A DNA stretch of 64,000 nt from Streptococcus didelphis DSM 15616 (GCF_000380005.1 NZ_KB904188.1:186001-250000); one strand, 5' to 3'; positions 38,769-49,670 are shown, counted from the stretch's first letter. Notes: a model not told the origin generated them from the sequence alone. Made by a program: numbers and translations.

Positions 38769-40346
38769 ATGAAAGCAAAAAGAAGTAGAAATTATTATTT
38801 AACAGCACCTGTAGTACTAGCAAGTATGCTCTATCTATATTCTGGACATCTTGTTCAAGCAAATGAGATAGCAGTAACTACAGAAAAGAGTCTAATTGCA
38901 AATAGATCAAAAAGAAGTATAACAATGAAAGAAGGTGAAGAAGGCCAAATTGATTCAGAATGGAAGGCTCCTATACTTGAAGATATTGAAGGCTTAGAGT
39001 CTACTAATGAAAAATTAGAAACTATAAGTGAAGAGGTTGGTAAAAATATTCAACCAGAAATAAAAGACAATAATTATAAGGTTGAATCACTAGATGAAGA
39101 TGTTAACCTTCAAGCGACTACAAAAGACAGTTATCTGTATGATGCCTTATTTAATGAAACTATTTCGGTTGAAGAGGAAGAAGAGCCAAAAAGGCTATAT
39201 GAAGATATTCCTTTGCATACCAGGAAAGGAATACTCAAAGGAACTTGGCGGCCTGGTAGTGAAGATAATTTAAGCCTCTATAATAAAGAAAATGATCCAA
39301 ACCTCATGAAGAATGAAGATGGAGACTTGGTTATGAAGGATCAACGAAGACGTGAGAGTCCTGCCTTTCCTTCTGCTGTGACTGTCTATGTTAAAGATGA
39401 AAATTATTCAGGAAAAGATGGTCGGATTAGTACTGGAGTTAATAGTTCAGGTTCAGTTATTGGAAAAAATTTAGTTTTGACTTGTGCTCACTGTGTTCAA
39501 CAAGATGATAATCCAGCAACAATGGGTTATGTCATTCCAGGTCGTGATGATGATAAGGAACCTTTCGGACGCTTTAAAATTAAGGCCATGCATATTCCTG
39601 AGGAATATGTAAATGGGCCCTACAATTTAGCTTTTGATTTAGCTATTTTGGAAATTGAACCTAATGAAAAAGGTCAATCCATTGGTGATTTAGTTGCCCC
39701 TCTAAAACTAAGAGAATTCTCAGATGATCTGATTGGAAAAGATGTTGTAACCTTTGGTTATCCAGATGATAAGTATCCAGAAGAAGAGGAAAATGTTTGG
39801 TATCCAATTGTAAAAACGCAGTGGCGTAGTGAAGGTAAAATCATGTCATGAGTAGAAGGTCCCTTGCTGGAATTTTCAGCCTATGCTTATAGTGGCCAAT
39901 CAGGAAGTCCAGTCATCCTGAAAGAGACAAATGAATTAGTAGGTGTACTTGCTCATAAACCAAGACCTGATCACAATGAGATTGGTACCTTGGGTGTTAG
40001 AATGATGACTCAATACTATAATTGGATTCAGTCGTTTATTGATAAAGAAGAAGCCCATACTCCTCTTAACCCTACTGATAATAGAGATTCTGTAGAAAAA
40101 GGAAAAACAGATGAGCAAGCAGATGGCTTAAGTAATGCTAGTCAAGGATTAGGTAAAAATGTAGAAGGACTTGCTTATAAGGAAACTTCAGCTCTTAAAG
40201 CAGCAAATTTTCTTTCAGAAGACAAGAACGAGACTTCACAACTTCCTTCAACTGGTGAAAAAGGATCAGTCTGGCAAGCAGCTATTGGTTTATTTGTTAT
40301 GGTTGCAAGTTTTGGTTTCTTAAAAAAGAAAGTTAGTGAAAAATAA
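38769..40346 (+). pseudogene. Cell-wall-anchored V8-like serine protease, interrupted by an in-frame TGA
   Basis: One reading frame of 525 codons broken only by TGA at 39849-39851 (codon 361). Before it: signal peptide (about 1-31), acidic propeptide-like region, then a trypsin/V8-type domain from about 195 with His241 (LTCAHCV) and Asp290 (FDLAILEIE). After it: the catalytic Ser378 (SGQSGSPVI), a linker, and an LPSTGE sorting motif with hydrophobic tail and KKKVSEK end. The truncated product lacks the catalytic serine and wall anchor. A TTG at 39864 opens the second half but has no ribosome binding site. It lies between tuf and tpiA, a spot with no such gene in the S. pyogenes order I know, so it is likely a variable insertion. 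Confidence 0.85.
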
Positions 40347-40430
40347 GGATAAGAAATTCCTAAGGATTTTCAGAAAAGGCCTTGTGGACTTGTGCATTTT
40401 ATCTCAAAAAATGCTATAATAAAAGAGTAA

Positions 40431-41213
<783 letters not shown>

Positions 41214-41266
41214 AAAAAGGTACTTTTAAAAAATAAAAAGTAGCAATGTAAAACAATGCCACCCTT

Positions 41267-41311
41267 AGATTGAAGAATGGTCCAACTTGGACCTTTCTTC
41301 AATCTTTTTTT
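41267..41311 (+). terminator. tpiA terminator
   Basis: AGATTGAAGAA pairs with TTCTTCAATCT, with an inner GGTCCAA/TTGGACC stem, followed by seven T residues. Also able to act for the convergent Fem gene. Confidence 0.9.
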
Positions 41312-41375
41312 CTTTCTTAAAAAATAGTAAAAAGACCTGTTTTATTAGTCAGGTCTTTAGAGAGCTATGAGCTTT

Positions 41376-42608
41376 TTAATAGCGTTTTAGAATTTTTTTC
41401 AGTCCCATAATGAGTTTATATTTTAAGGGGTTGGGGTAGTAAGAGAAGGAACCACAGATGCGTTCAATATGGCCATTAAAATTTTGTTTAAAGCCAAGTA
41501 CGCCATCTGAACCATCAAAGACACCCTTAACACCTAGTAAATTATATCTCCTAATACCAGCCTGAATAGCCTCTAACATAATATGTTCTTGTAAGACTGC
41601 TGGGGCATAGAATTTATTAAATTCTGTATAGGAGCCACTGAATAAGTAAACTACCTCTTGCTTGGTGAAAATGAAGAGAGAGCCAGCTAGGATGACTTCT
41701 TGATTGTCATACTTAGCAATAAATTCCTTGGCTTCTTCTTTACGGACCTCAAATGTGTGATACTGACTTGAGAATTCCTTATGCTGATTTTTTTTCTTTT
41801 CAGAATTTGGATTATTTTCTAAATCCTTCTCTAACTGTTTAAGTTTTAATTTGAGTTTGGCTTGATCTTTTTCTAAATGGTTATAGTAGTCTTTAAAATT
41901 TAAGCTGGCTACTAAAAACTTGGCCTGATCTTTAAAGGCATCATATAAATATTGATAGTATTCTAATGACTTATCATCATATTCTCTGCGATCAGAAGTA
42001 GATGAGGTAATTTCTTTAAAAAGGTATAGGTCTCGTCTTTGTAACTCTTTAATGCTAATGCCAAAAGTTTTGGCCTTCTTAACAAGGGCCTTACCTTTTT
42101 TACTAAAGGATTTGAGGAGGTTTTTTTCACTTAAACCACTTAGGTCTTTGATATAATGCCAATCATTTTCCTGAAATCCCATGGATAAACCATTATAGTG
42201 ATAGCCTGCTTCTGTAAAAAGCGTGAGAATGGCCTGATTTTCTTCTCCTATTGGCTGGCCGTGATCATTATATTTTTGGAAATAAGTGTAAGGTTTAATG
42301 GTTAATTCAAATACCTTCTGGCTAAAAGCGTAATCTCGAACAGCAAGCAAAAAGGCTTTTAAAAAGGTGTCATTATTATAGAGAGGACCATAATGTATCT
42401 CCATTTTCAATCCTCCAAAAACAGGAGCACTATAAAGAAGGGCAGAGACCTGAAGCTCTTTTTTGTCGTCTTCAAATCCTACTAATTCTGTTTTGTAGCC
42501 ACGCTTTTCTAATAATTCTTGCATACTGGTAGATTGCTCGAAAAAACGATGATCAAGGCTCTTGGCATGTTCTTCAAAACGATCTTTGCTTATTGTGACA
42601 AAAGGCAT
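41376..42608 (-). CDS. Fem-family peptidoglycan branching aminoacyltransferase (MurN-like)
   Basis: 410 residues. Two GNAT-like halves flank a charged coiled-coil arm (about 240-290, LEKDQAKLKLKLKQLEKDLE), the FemABX architecture. LGVKGVFDGSDGVLGFKQNFNG and the ending IMGLKKILKRY match MurN-type enzymes, which add the second residue to the cross-bridge on lipid II using aminoacyl-tRNA. One bp after the MurM-like gene. Confidence 0.85.
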   Translation of the reverse strand: MPFVTISKDRFEEHAKSLDHRFFEQSTSMQELLEKRGYKTELVGFEDDKKELQVSALLYSAPVFGGLKMEIHYGPLYNNDTFLKAFLLAVRDYAFSQKVFELTIKPYTYFQKYNDHGQPIGEENQAILTLFTEAGYHYNGLSMGFQENDWHYIKDLSGLSEKNLLKSFSKKGKALVKKAKTFGISIKELQRRDLYLFKEITSSTSDRREYDDKSLEYYQYLYDAFKDQAKFLVASLNFKDYYNHLEKDQAKLKLKLKQLEKDLENNPNSEKKKNQHKEFSSQYHTFEVRKEEAKEFIAKYDNQEVILAGSLFIFTKQEVVYLFSGSYTEFNKFYAPAVLQEHIMLEAIQAGIRRYNLLGVKGVFDGSDGVLGFKQNFNGHIERICGSFSYYPNPLKYKLIMGLKKILKRY

Positions 42609-42609
42609 T

Positions 42610-43845
42610 TTATTTGCTCCTTAATTTTTTACGTAAATTATAGGCTAACATAGCAGGCTTGTAGAGGGGATTAACTGGGATATTGAATTCACCAGCAAAT
42701 TCTTCGATTGTAGGGTTGAGGCGAGATTTAAAGTAATAAAGCCCACCGTCAAGCTGATTTTCAATCCCACCCATATTTTGCCAACGACATCCTCTTTTGA
42801 AGGCTTCATTAGCAGTTTCATACCAGGTTACTAAAGCTGCCTGATAATGTCTATAGGTGTCGTCCATTCCAGCATAAAGGTTTTCTGAAGTATTACCAAA
42901 AATTAGGCTCAAAGTAGCAGCTAAAGGAAGAATTTCTTTGCCAGAAGTCATTTCTTCTTCAATGAAGTTTAATTCTTCTTGAATTCTCATAATAGCTTCC
43001 TGATTTGCTTTTATTTTTGATTCACGACTATCTGAGGTGAATTTAGCTTTAATGCTTTCTTCTTTTAGCAATTGTTCTTTTAGAGCCTGTTTTCGTTTTG
43101 GTAAATCTAGGATAGCCATTGTAATATAAGAATTATCTTTGTAGGTTTGCAAAAGCTTACGGTAGTAGTCAATTCCTCGTAGATTAATGTGTTTACGGTC
43201 TTCAGTCTTTTTCATTAAACTAGCAAAGTCCTCTAATAGGTCTTCGGAACCAATCACAATATCAATACCCTTGTTTTGAGCAGTTCTAATAGCTTGTTTT
43301 GTTTTTTTAGAAAGGCTTTGATAGTCAAATTTATCAGCATAGATATTGGCCTGTAGACGAGGCTGGATGGTTTGATCAAGTTTTGTAGTGAGTCCGGACC
43401 AGACCAGTCCTCTTTTGCGTAAAAATTGGATTGCAGAAGGTGTTATATTATCTTCTGAAATGTCTTCTTGGACTGCTCCAGCTTGATAGTGTTTTACGGG
43501 TAGAAGGGGGTCGCATTTAATAAAGATGGCATTTTTTTGACGGCCGTATTTTTTTAGGCTATGGATAATATAATCCACTAAGTTGTAATCCGAATAATCC
43601 ATAATGGGACCACGAGGAATATAAATCATAGTCATTTTTAGAGGAAGTTTTTTTATTAAAATAGAAGCAGAGGCTACTAAGCGACCATCCTCATAAAAGC
43701 CGATAATATCCTTATCCCAATTCTGTTTAATACTTGCCCATTTTGAGCTTTGGAGTAAGTTACATTGTTGGTGTTTGAGAAGGAAAGTATCATGTTCTTC
43801 TGCAGAAATTCCAGATTTATATGAATACATTAGTTTAATACCCAT
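42610..43845 (-). CDS. Fem-family peptidoglycan branching aminoacyltransferase (MurM-like)
   Basis: 411 residues, same architecture as its neighbour with a coiled-coil arm at about 245-290. YIPRGPIMDY and WQNMGGIENQLDGGLYYFK are MurM/FemA signatures; it should add the first cross-bridge residue (alanine or serine) to lipid II. The ATG five codons in (43830, MYSYKSGIS) overlaps the stop of the HAD gene (TAATG) and is the more likely start by translational coupling. Confidence 0.87.
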   Translation of the reverse strand: MGIKLMYSYKSGISAEEHDTFLLKHQQCNLLQSSKWASIKQNWDKDIIGFYEDGRLVASASILIKKLPLKMTMIYIPRGPIMDYSDYNLVDYIIHSLKKYGRQKNAIFIKCDPLLPVKHYQAGAVQEDISEDNITPSAIQFLRKRGLVWSGLTTKLDQTIQPRLQANIYADKFDYQSLSKKTKQAIRTAQNKGIDIVIGSEDLLEDFASLMKKTEDRKHINLRGIDYYRKLLQTYKDNSYITMAILDLPKRKQALKEQLLKEESIKAKFTSDSRESKIKANQEAIMRIQEELNFIEEEMTSGKEILPLAATLSLIFGNTSENLYAGMDDTYRHYQAALVTWYETANEAFKRGCRWQNMGGIENQLDGGLYYFKSRLNPTIEEFAGEFNIPVNPLYKPAMLAYNLRKKLRSK

Positions 43846-44639
43846 TGGCGAATTGCATGTGCAACACCGCTTTCATTGTTTGATTTAGTTATGTATTTAG
43901 CTATTTCTTTTAGTTCAGCAACCCCATTTTCCATGACAACTGGATTAGCGACGACTTCCAGCATGGCACGATCATTTTCAGCATCGCCAATTGCCATTGT
44001 CTGTGACATGTCTAGACCAAGTTTTTGGGCTAGATGGATGATAGCGTTCCCCTTGCTGACGCTTTTTAGCATAAATTCAAGGTAGAAGGGGGTTGATTTG
44101 ACAATGTTATACTTTTCATAAAAGATAGGAGGAATCTTCTTGATGGCTTCTTCTAGGCGTCCAGGTTCATCAATCATCATCATTTTGACAATTTCTTTAT
44201 GTTTCATTTCTTCAGGGGTTCTATAAAAAATTGGCATGTTAACTAGGGTTGCTTCGTGTACAGTATATTTGCCAATGTTTCTATTAGCTGTATAGATACC
44301 TTCTTTGGTGATAGCGTGCATGTGGAGGTCTAATTGACGGCTTAAATATTCAATGTCTAAATAGTCTTCATAGGACATGATTTCTTTAACGACTTCTTCT
44401 CCACTGGCTGCGTCTTGGACCAGTCCCCCATTAAAGGTGATCACATAGTCACCAGGTTGGTTAAGCTGTAATTCTTCTAATAAAGGAGTAACTCCGACAA
44501 TAGGACGGCCAGTAGCAATAACGATTTTGACGTCTTCTTTTTTGGCATCCTGAATAGCTTCAAATACCTGAGAGGTAATTTTTCGATCATCTGTTATAAG
44601 TGTACCATCAATATCGACGGCAACAAGTTTGATAGACAT
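43830..44639 (-). CDS. Cof-type HAD sugar phosphatase
   Basis: 269 residues. Motif 1 VAVDIDGTLITDD (7-19), IATGRP, a cap domain, and GDAENDRAMLE (about 215-225). Cof/SupH subfamily acting on sugar or cofactor phosphates; the exact substrate is not predictable. First gene of the operon with the two branching enzymes, good AAGGAG site. Confidence 0.88.
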   Translation of the reverse strand: MSIKLVAVDIDGTLITDDRKITSQVFEAIQDAKKEDVKIVIATGRPIVGVTPLLEELQLNQPGDYVITFNGGLVQDAASGEEVVKEIMSYEDYLDIEYLSRQLDLHMHAITKEGIYTANRNIGKYTVHEATLVNMPIFYRTPEEMKHKEIVKMMMIDEPGRLEEAIKKIPPIFYEKYNIVKSTPFYLEFMLKSVSKGNAIIHLAQKLGLDMSQTMAIGDAENDRAMLEVVANPVVMENGVAELKEIAKYITKSNNESGVAHAIRQWVLN

Positions 44640-44769
44640 ATGTACTCCTTATTGTAACGTGTAAATTATGTAAAAATATCTCATTCCTATCTTACTAAAA
44701 ATCTCACTATTTGTCATGGTTTGCAAAGCTTTGGTAGCTTCATGTGACTAGAAAACGTTTTAGTTATGG

Positions 44770-44813
44770 CTAGCTAAAAATGAAAAGGAGTCTATCCCTC
44801 TCATTTTAGCTCT
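44770..44813 (-). terminator. HD hydrolase terminator
   Basis: AGCTAAAATGAGAGG and CCTTTTCATTTTTAGCT pair (minus strand) directly after the stop codon. Confidence 0.8.
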
Positions 44814-44814
44814 A

Positions 44815-46122
44815 TTAGTTAGGAAAGTGGAAGTGTTCATTTGAAATGTAGGAGATAAATTCTTCCTTGGAACTAGCAAATAAGTCATCTAATTCAAGCA
44901 TTTCTTTTGGGAAATAAAAGCGTCTATCACCATAGGTTGTACCTGTTAAGGTCTTAACAATGGGTGACAAGTGGGATAATTCTGATCGACTGCCATCTTT
45001 ATGAACCATTTCAATTTGTGTTCGTGGGTTTTCAAGTTCTGGTCGGTAGATGTCATAAGGAAGGTCAAAATTAACATGGATTCCAGTGTAATAATCAGGA
45101 TCAAAACCAACTGCCTCAACCAAGTGACGAAGTTTATCTAAATGTTTAAGAGAATCTTGGTCAAAAGTGACGGATTTTAAAACAATCCGATTGATAAAGC
45201 GAGTAGCTAAATCGGCTAAAATGTCATCTTGACTGATCATCCAGACTTGAAAATAGGTATTTAAGACGCCGTCATCTAAGCGCAGATAATCCTGTAAGTT
45301 ATAATTTTTTTCAAAGAATGGGATAAGTCCAGGACTTGTGGTTTTAAAATAGTCTTTTTGGTCCTTGTCCTTATAAAGTTTATTAGCTCTTTTTAAGAGA
45401 TTCTGTAAGATTAATTCGACGGCTCGACTAGCCGGGTGGAAATAAACCTGCATATACATCTGAAAGCGGCTGACAATGTAATCTTCAACAGCATGCATGC
45501 CATTTTTTTCAAAGGCAATTCCATCTTCGACAGGTCTAATAACACGTAAAATGCGCATTAAATCAAACTGTCCATAGTTTGCAGCAGTGAAATAGGAATC
45601 GCGCAGCAAGTAATCCATACGGTCACAGTCAATTTGACTAGAAATGAGTGCTACTACTTGTTTATTAGGGTAGGTATGGTTAATGACACTGGCCACTTTA
45701 TCAGGAAAATCAGGCGCATAGCAAGATAAGATATGATTGATTTGCGTTTCTGGATTGGTAATGATTTCTTGAGTAACAGCTTCATGATCTGTATCAAAGA
45801 GCTTTTCAAAGGTATGGGAGTAAGCACCATGGCCAATATCATGGAGAAGCGCTGCCACCATGGTTACTAAGGATTCATTTTTATCCCAAGAGTCAGCATA
45901 GTTTTGTTCAAAGATTTCAGTTACCCGTCTGGCAATTTCGTAAACCCCAAGGCAGTGTGAAAAACGGCTATGTTCTGCTCCGTGAAAGGTAAATGAAGTG
46001 GTTGCGACTTGCTTTACGCGTCTTAGACGTTGAAATTCCTTTGCATTGATTAAATCATAGATGATTTGATGGTTAATATGGATATAGTTGTGAACAGGGT
46101 CACGAAAAACTTTTTCATTCAT
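44815..46122 (-). CDS. HD-domain phosphohydrolase (dGTPase/SAMHD1-like)
   Basis: 435 residues from the ATG at 46122 (MNEKVFRDPVHNYIHI), the family N-terminus; the longer frame is rejected because it runs through the promoter. HSRFSHCLGVYEIAR (His of the first HD site) and LLHDIGHGAYSHTFE supply the metal ligands, and QIDCDRMDYLLRDSYFTA the later Asp. Probably acts on (deoxy)nucleotides. The mRNA appears leaderless. Confidence 0.85.
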   Translation of the reverse strand: MNEKVFRDPVHNYIHINHQIIYDLINAKEFQRLRRVKQVATTSFTFHGAEHSRFSHCLGVYEIARRVTEIFEQNYADSWDKNESLVTMVAALLHDIGHGAYSHTFEKLFDTDHEAVTQEIITNPETQINHILSCYAPDFPDKVASVINHTYPNKQVVALISSQIDCDRMDYLLRDSYFTAANYGQFDLMRILRVIRPVEDGIAFEKNGMHAVEDYIVSRFQMYMQVYFHPASRAVELILQNLLKRANKLYKDKDQKDYFKTTSPGLIPFFEKNYNLQDYLRLDDGVLNTYFQVWMISQDDILADLATRFINRIVLKSVTFDQDSLKHLDKLRHLVEAVGFDPDYYTGIHVNFDLPYDIYRPELENPRTQIEMVHKDGSRSELSHLSPIVKTLTGTTYGDRRFYFPKEMLELDDLFASSKEEFISYISNEHFHFPN

Positions 46123-46128
46123 AAGCTT

Positions 46129-46137
46129 ATTATAACA
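46129..46137 (-). promoter_or_regulatory. Extended -10 directly before the HD hydrolase start
   Basis: TGTTATAAT on the minus strand, with AAGCTT between it and ATG, so the predicted start site is the A of ATG. Confidence 0.65.
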
Positions 46138-46209
46138 AAAATTGATAAAAAACATATAAATTGGTAGAATAGATAGACTTAGATTTTTAGGATAAAAAGA
46201 AAGCTAACT

Positions 46210-46596
46210 ATGAAAATTGAAATAAAAAACATTATCACCATGGATAAGGAAGTAGAGATTATTACAGAAACGTATGATGGTCAATTAATTGAAAAAGGAG
46301 ACTATCTCTATCTTATCTATCAAAATGAAGAAGCTGAGAGGGTTGTTATTAAATACAATCTGACTGACTTAACCATGACACGATTCTCCAAGCCTCAGAC
46401 TGTTATGACATTTTCTAAAAAGGGACCAAAAAGAATCAGTATAGCAACTCCTTTAGGACCCCAAGTGTTTGTCACAGATACTGTTTTTTATCGCTTAGAT
46501 GACAAGCAGAATCTTTTGGAACTTAAATATAAATTGCTACAGGCAGACACGGATAAGTTGTTTGCCACCTACCATTTAGAAATTAAGTGGTCTTAG
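46210..46596 (+). CDS. DUF1934 (YwiB-like) protein
   Basis: 128 residues, predicted all-beta calycin-like barrel: IEIKNIITMDKEVEIITETYDGQL, then an IYQNEEAERVVIKY block and a C-terminal ATYHLEIKWS strand. The family is common in Firmicutes and its function is unknown. Divergent from the HD hydrolase gene. About 150 bp downstream a hairpin can end its transcript. Confidence 0.75.
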   Translation: MKIEIKNIITMDKEVEIITETYDGQLIEKGDYLYLIYQNEEAERVVIKYNLTDLTMTRFSKPQTVMTFSKKGPKRISIATPLGPQVFVTDTVFYRLDDKQNLLELKYKLLQADTDKLFATYHLEIKWS

Positions 46597-46742
46597 AAAG
46601 AAGTCATATCATTTTCTGTTTTAATTAATACTTTTAACTAGAGAGTGATGTTTTTAAAATCGTCATATAAAATTATAAATTAAAGTAGATTATAATTATA
46701 AACTTATCTAAACAAGGTAGTAAGGCTTATATAAATAACTTG

Positions 46743-46776
46743 AAAGATAAAGTCATCTGATGATTTTATCTTTTTT
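46743..46776 (+). terminator. Terminator before the riboswitch region
   Basis: AAAGATAAAGTCATC pairs with GATGATTTTATCTTT, then a T run. It isolates the exporter gene from DUF1934. Confidence 0.75.
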
Positions 46777-46788
46777 GAGGATTTTTGC

Positions 46789-46817
46789 TTGTTTTTAAGT
46801 GGAATTTCCATTATAAT
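46789..46817 (+). promoter_or_regulatory. Promoter of the cation exporter
   Basis: TTGTTT and TATAAT, spacer 17 nt, start site just before the riboswitch aptamer. Confidence 0.65.
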
Positions 46818-46826
46818 TAATAATAT

Positions 46827-46937
46827 ATCAAGGGAGTAGCAGACGGTTTTACCGTGATTGTATCGTCAATACGGAATTTTCATTTCCGGTACAATCTGAA
46901 ACAGCGAGACTTGTTTACTAAATAAACAGGTCTTTTT
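46827..46937 (+). promoter_or_regulatory. yybP-ykoY manganese riboswitch with intrinsic terminator
   Basis: The leader has AAGGGAGTAGC at its 5' side and CTGAAACAGCGAGAC at its 3' side, the two halves of the conserved Mn-binding core, with helical arms between (TATCGTCAATACGG, CATTTCCGGTACAATC). The 3' end runs into GACTTGTTTA/TAAACAGGTC plus TTTTT (46908-46936), a terminator. Binding of Mn2+ should block that terminator and allow the exporter to be made. Confidence 0.88.
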
Positions 46938-46965
46938 ATATAAAGAGGCCACAGGGGGGACTAAA

Positions 46966-49647
46966 TTGTCGAAAGAACAAAAACAGATGGCGTACTATAC
47001 GCAATCAGAAGAAGCAGTACTTGAGGCGTTGCAATCAAGCAAAGAAGGCTTATCAAAGGCTGAAGCTGACAATCGTCTTAATGAGTATGGCCGCAATGAA
47101 TTAGATGAAGGTGAAAAACGTAGCTTTTTCATGAAATTCCTTGATCAGTTTAAGGACTTGATGATTATCATTTTGATTGTGGCAGCTATGCTTTCAGTTA
47201 TTACTGAAGGTATGGAAGGAATGACAGATGCCATTATTATTTTAGCTGTGGTTGTTTTAAATGCAGCCTTTGGTGTTTATCAAGAAGGTCAAGCAGAAGC
47301 AGCTATTGATGCTTTAAAATCAATGTCTAGTCCTAGGGCTCGGATTCGCCGAGATGGTCATGTGATTGAAATTGATTCTAAAGAATTGGTCCCAGGAGAT
47401 ATTGTTCTCTTAGAAGCAGGGGATGTAGTTCCAGCAGACTTAAGGCTATTAGAAGCAAATTCTTTAAAAATTGAAGAGGCAGCCCTAACTGGGGAATCTG
47501 TCCCAGTTGAGAAAGACTTGACAGTCCCAGTTGAAGCTGATGCTGGTATTGGTGATCGCCTTAATATGGGCTATCAAAATTCAAATGTTACCTATGGTCG
47601 AGGTTTGGGTGTTGTTACAAACACAGGAATGTATACCGAGGTTGGTCATATCGCCGGAATGCTTGCCAATGCTGATGAAACTGATACACCATTGAAGCAA
47701 AACCTAGATCATCTTTCAAAAATTCTTACATATCTTATTTTAGCAATTGCTGTAGTAACATTACTTGTTGGTGTCTTTTTAAGAGGTCAAGCACCACTTG
47801 AAGGGCTTATGACTTCTGTTGCGCTTGCTGTAGCTGCTATCCCAGAAGGTTTACCAGCTATTGTTACCGTTGTCCTTTCCTTAGGAACACAGGTACTTGC
47901 TAAGCGTAATGCCATCATTCGTAAGTTACCAGCAGTGGAAACCCTCGGTTCAACTGAAATCATTGCATCAGACAAAACTGGTACTTTGACCATGAACCAA
48001 ATGACTGTTGAAAAACTTTATACAAATGGTCAACTTCAATCAGCAGGTGAAGCACTTGATGCTTCAAATCAAGCACTTCGTGTAATGAACTTTGCCAATG
48101 ACACTAAGATTGATCAAAGTGGCAAATTGATTGGGGATCCTACAGAAACAGCTCTTGTTCAATATGGTTTAGATCATAGCTTTGATGTCCGTCAGGTAAT
48201 GACGTCTGAACCACGGGTAGCAGAGTTACCATTTGATTCTGTCCGTAAATTGATGTCAACCATTCATCAACAAGCTGATGGTAGCCATTTTGTTGCAGTT
48301 AAAGGGGCACCAGATCAACTCTTAAAACGTGTGACACGTATTGAAGAGAATGGACAAATTCGTCCAATTACTGATGCTGATAAACAAACTATTTTGGATA
48401 CCAATAAGAGCCTTGCTAAGCAAGCACTACGTGTCCTAATGATGGCTTACAAAACAGTAGATAATCTGCCTGAATTAAAAAGTGAAATCGTTGAAGCAGA
48501 CTTAGTTTTTGCTGGTTTAGTAGGTATGATTGACCCAGAACGTCCAGAAGCTGCTCAGGCTGTCAAGGTGGCTAAAGAAGCTGGTATTCGTCCTATCATG
48601 ATTACTGGTGACCATCAAGACACAGCAGAAGCCATTGCTAAGCGTCTTGGTATCATTGAAGATGATGGTTTAGATCATGTATTTACAGGTGCTGAACTTA
48701 ATGAATTATCTGATGAGGAATTCCAAAAAGTCTTCACTCAATATTCAGTTTATGCACGTGTATCGCCAGAACATAAGGTTCGTATCGTTAAAGCATGGCA
48801 AAATGAAGGAAAAGTGGTTGCTATGACTGGAGACGGTGTCAACGATGCCCCATCTCTAAAAACAGCTGATATCGGTATTGGTATGGGAATTACAGGAACT
48901 GAAGTTTCTAAAGGAGCTTCTGATATGGTTCTTGCTGATGATAACTTTGCAACGATTATTGTAGCTGTTGAAGAAGGCCGTAAAGTCTTTTCAAATATTC
49001 AAAAAACCATTCAATATCTCCTTTCTGCCAATATGGCTGAGGTACTTACTATCTTCTTAGCCACTCTCTTTGGTTGGGACGTCTTACAACCTGTCCATTT
49101 GTTGTGGATTAATCTGGTTACAGATACCCTACCAGCTATTGCACTTGGTGTTGAACCTGCTGAACCTGGTGCTATGTTACATAAGCCTCGTGGTCGCAAG
49201 TCAAATTTCTTTGACGGTGGTGTTAAAGAAGCTATTTTCTATCAAGGTGCCTTCCAGACCCTCTTAGTTTTAGGTGTTTATGGTTTTGCCCTAATGTTCC
49301 CAGAACATTCTACTTACAAAGAAATTCATGCTGATGCCTTAACAATGGCCTATGTTACTTTAGGTTTGATTCAATTGGTACATGCCTACAATGTTAAATC
49401 TGTTTACCAATCAATTGGTAAGGTTGGTTTGTTTAAGAACAAACTCTTCAACTACTCAATACCTCTAGCCTTTGTTATGCTAATGGTAACAGTAGTGGTA
49501 CCAGGCTTTAACCAATTCTTCCATGTGGCACATTTAAGTGGGACACAATGGTTGGTAGTTGTGATTGGAAGTCTTTTAATGGTAGTGCTTGTAGAAATTG
49601 TGAAAGCTATTCAACGTGCACTTGGAAAAGATGCTAAAGCTATCTAA
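46966..49647 (+). CDS. mgtA: P2-type cation ATPase, probable Mn2+/Ca2+ exporter
   Basis: 893 residues, full-length P-type ATPase: phosphorylation motif SDKTGTLT (about 330), TGES actuator loop in ALTGESVPVEKD, AAIPEGLPAIVT in the fourth membrane helix (the calcium-pump type PEGL), and TGDGVNDAPSLK hinge. Similar to the pneumococcal MgtA, known to export manganese under a yybP-ykoY riboswitch; the same control here makes Mn2+ the likely cargo, with Ca2+ also possible. The start is a TTG at 46966 after a G-rich ribosome binding site. Confidence 0.9.
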   Translation: MSKEQKQMAYYTQSEEAVLEALQSSKEGLSKAEADNRLNEYGRNELDEGEKRSFFMKFLDQFKDLMIIILIVAAMLSVITEGMEGMTDAIIILAVVVLNAAFGVYQEGQAEAAIDALKSMSSPRARIRRDGHVIEIDSKELVPGDIVLLEAGDVVPADLRLLEANSLKIEEAALTGESVPVEKDLTVPVEADAGIGDRLNMGYQNSNVTYGRGLGVVTNTGMYTEVGHIAGMLANADETDTPLKQNLDHLSKILTYLILAIAVVTLLVGVFLRGQAPLEGLMTSVALAVAAIPEGLPAIVTVVLSLGTQVLAKRNAIIRKLPAVETLGSTEIIASDKTGTLTMNQMTVEKLYTNGQLQSAGEALDASNQALRVMNFANDTKIDQSGKLIGDPTETALVQYGLDHSFDVRQVMTSEPRVAELPFDSVRKLMSTIHQQADGSHFVAVKGAPDQLLKRVTRIEENGQIRPITDADKQTILDTNKSLAKQALRVLMMAYKTVDNLPELKSEIVEADLVFAGLVGMIDPERPEAAQAVKVAKEAGIRPIMITGDHQDTAEAIAKRLGIIEDDGLDHVFTGAELNELSDEEFQKVFTQYSVYARVSPEHKVRIVKAWQNEGKVVAMTGDGVNDAPSLKTADIGIGMGITGTEVSKGASDMVLADDNFATIIVAVEEGRKVFSNIQKTIQYLLSANMAEVLTIFLATLFGWDVLQPVHLLWINLVTDTLPAIALGVEPAEPGAMLHKPRGRKSNFFDGGVKEAIFYQGAFQTLLVLGVYGFALMFPEHSTYKEIHADALTMAYVTLGLIQLVHAYNVKSVYQSIGKVGLFKNKLFNYSIPLAFVMLMVTVVVPGFNQFFHVAHLSGTQWLVVVIGSLLMVVLVEIVKAIQRALGKDAKAI

Positions 49648-49670
49648 ATTCATAAAAGAAAAATGTTGTA

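Noticed and set aside
39849..39851. Selenocysteine or programmed readthrough at the TGA in the protease gene
   Set aside because: No selenocysteine insertion structure or readthrough context is seen, the residue is not at a catalytic position, and streptococci are not known to use selenocysteine.
44749..44764. Palindrome CTAGAAAACGTTTTAG resembling a cre site
   Set aside because: The core fits but outer positions do not, and it is over 100 bp from the nearest start codon; not strong enough to call.
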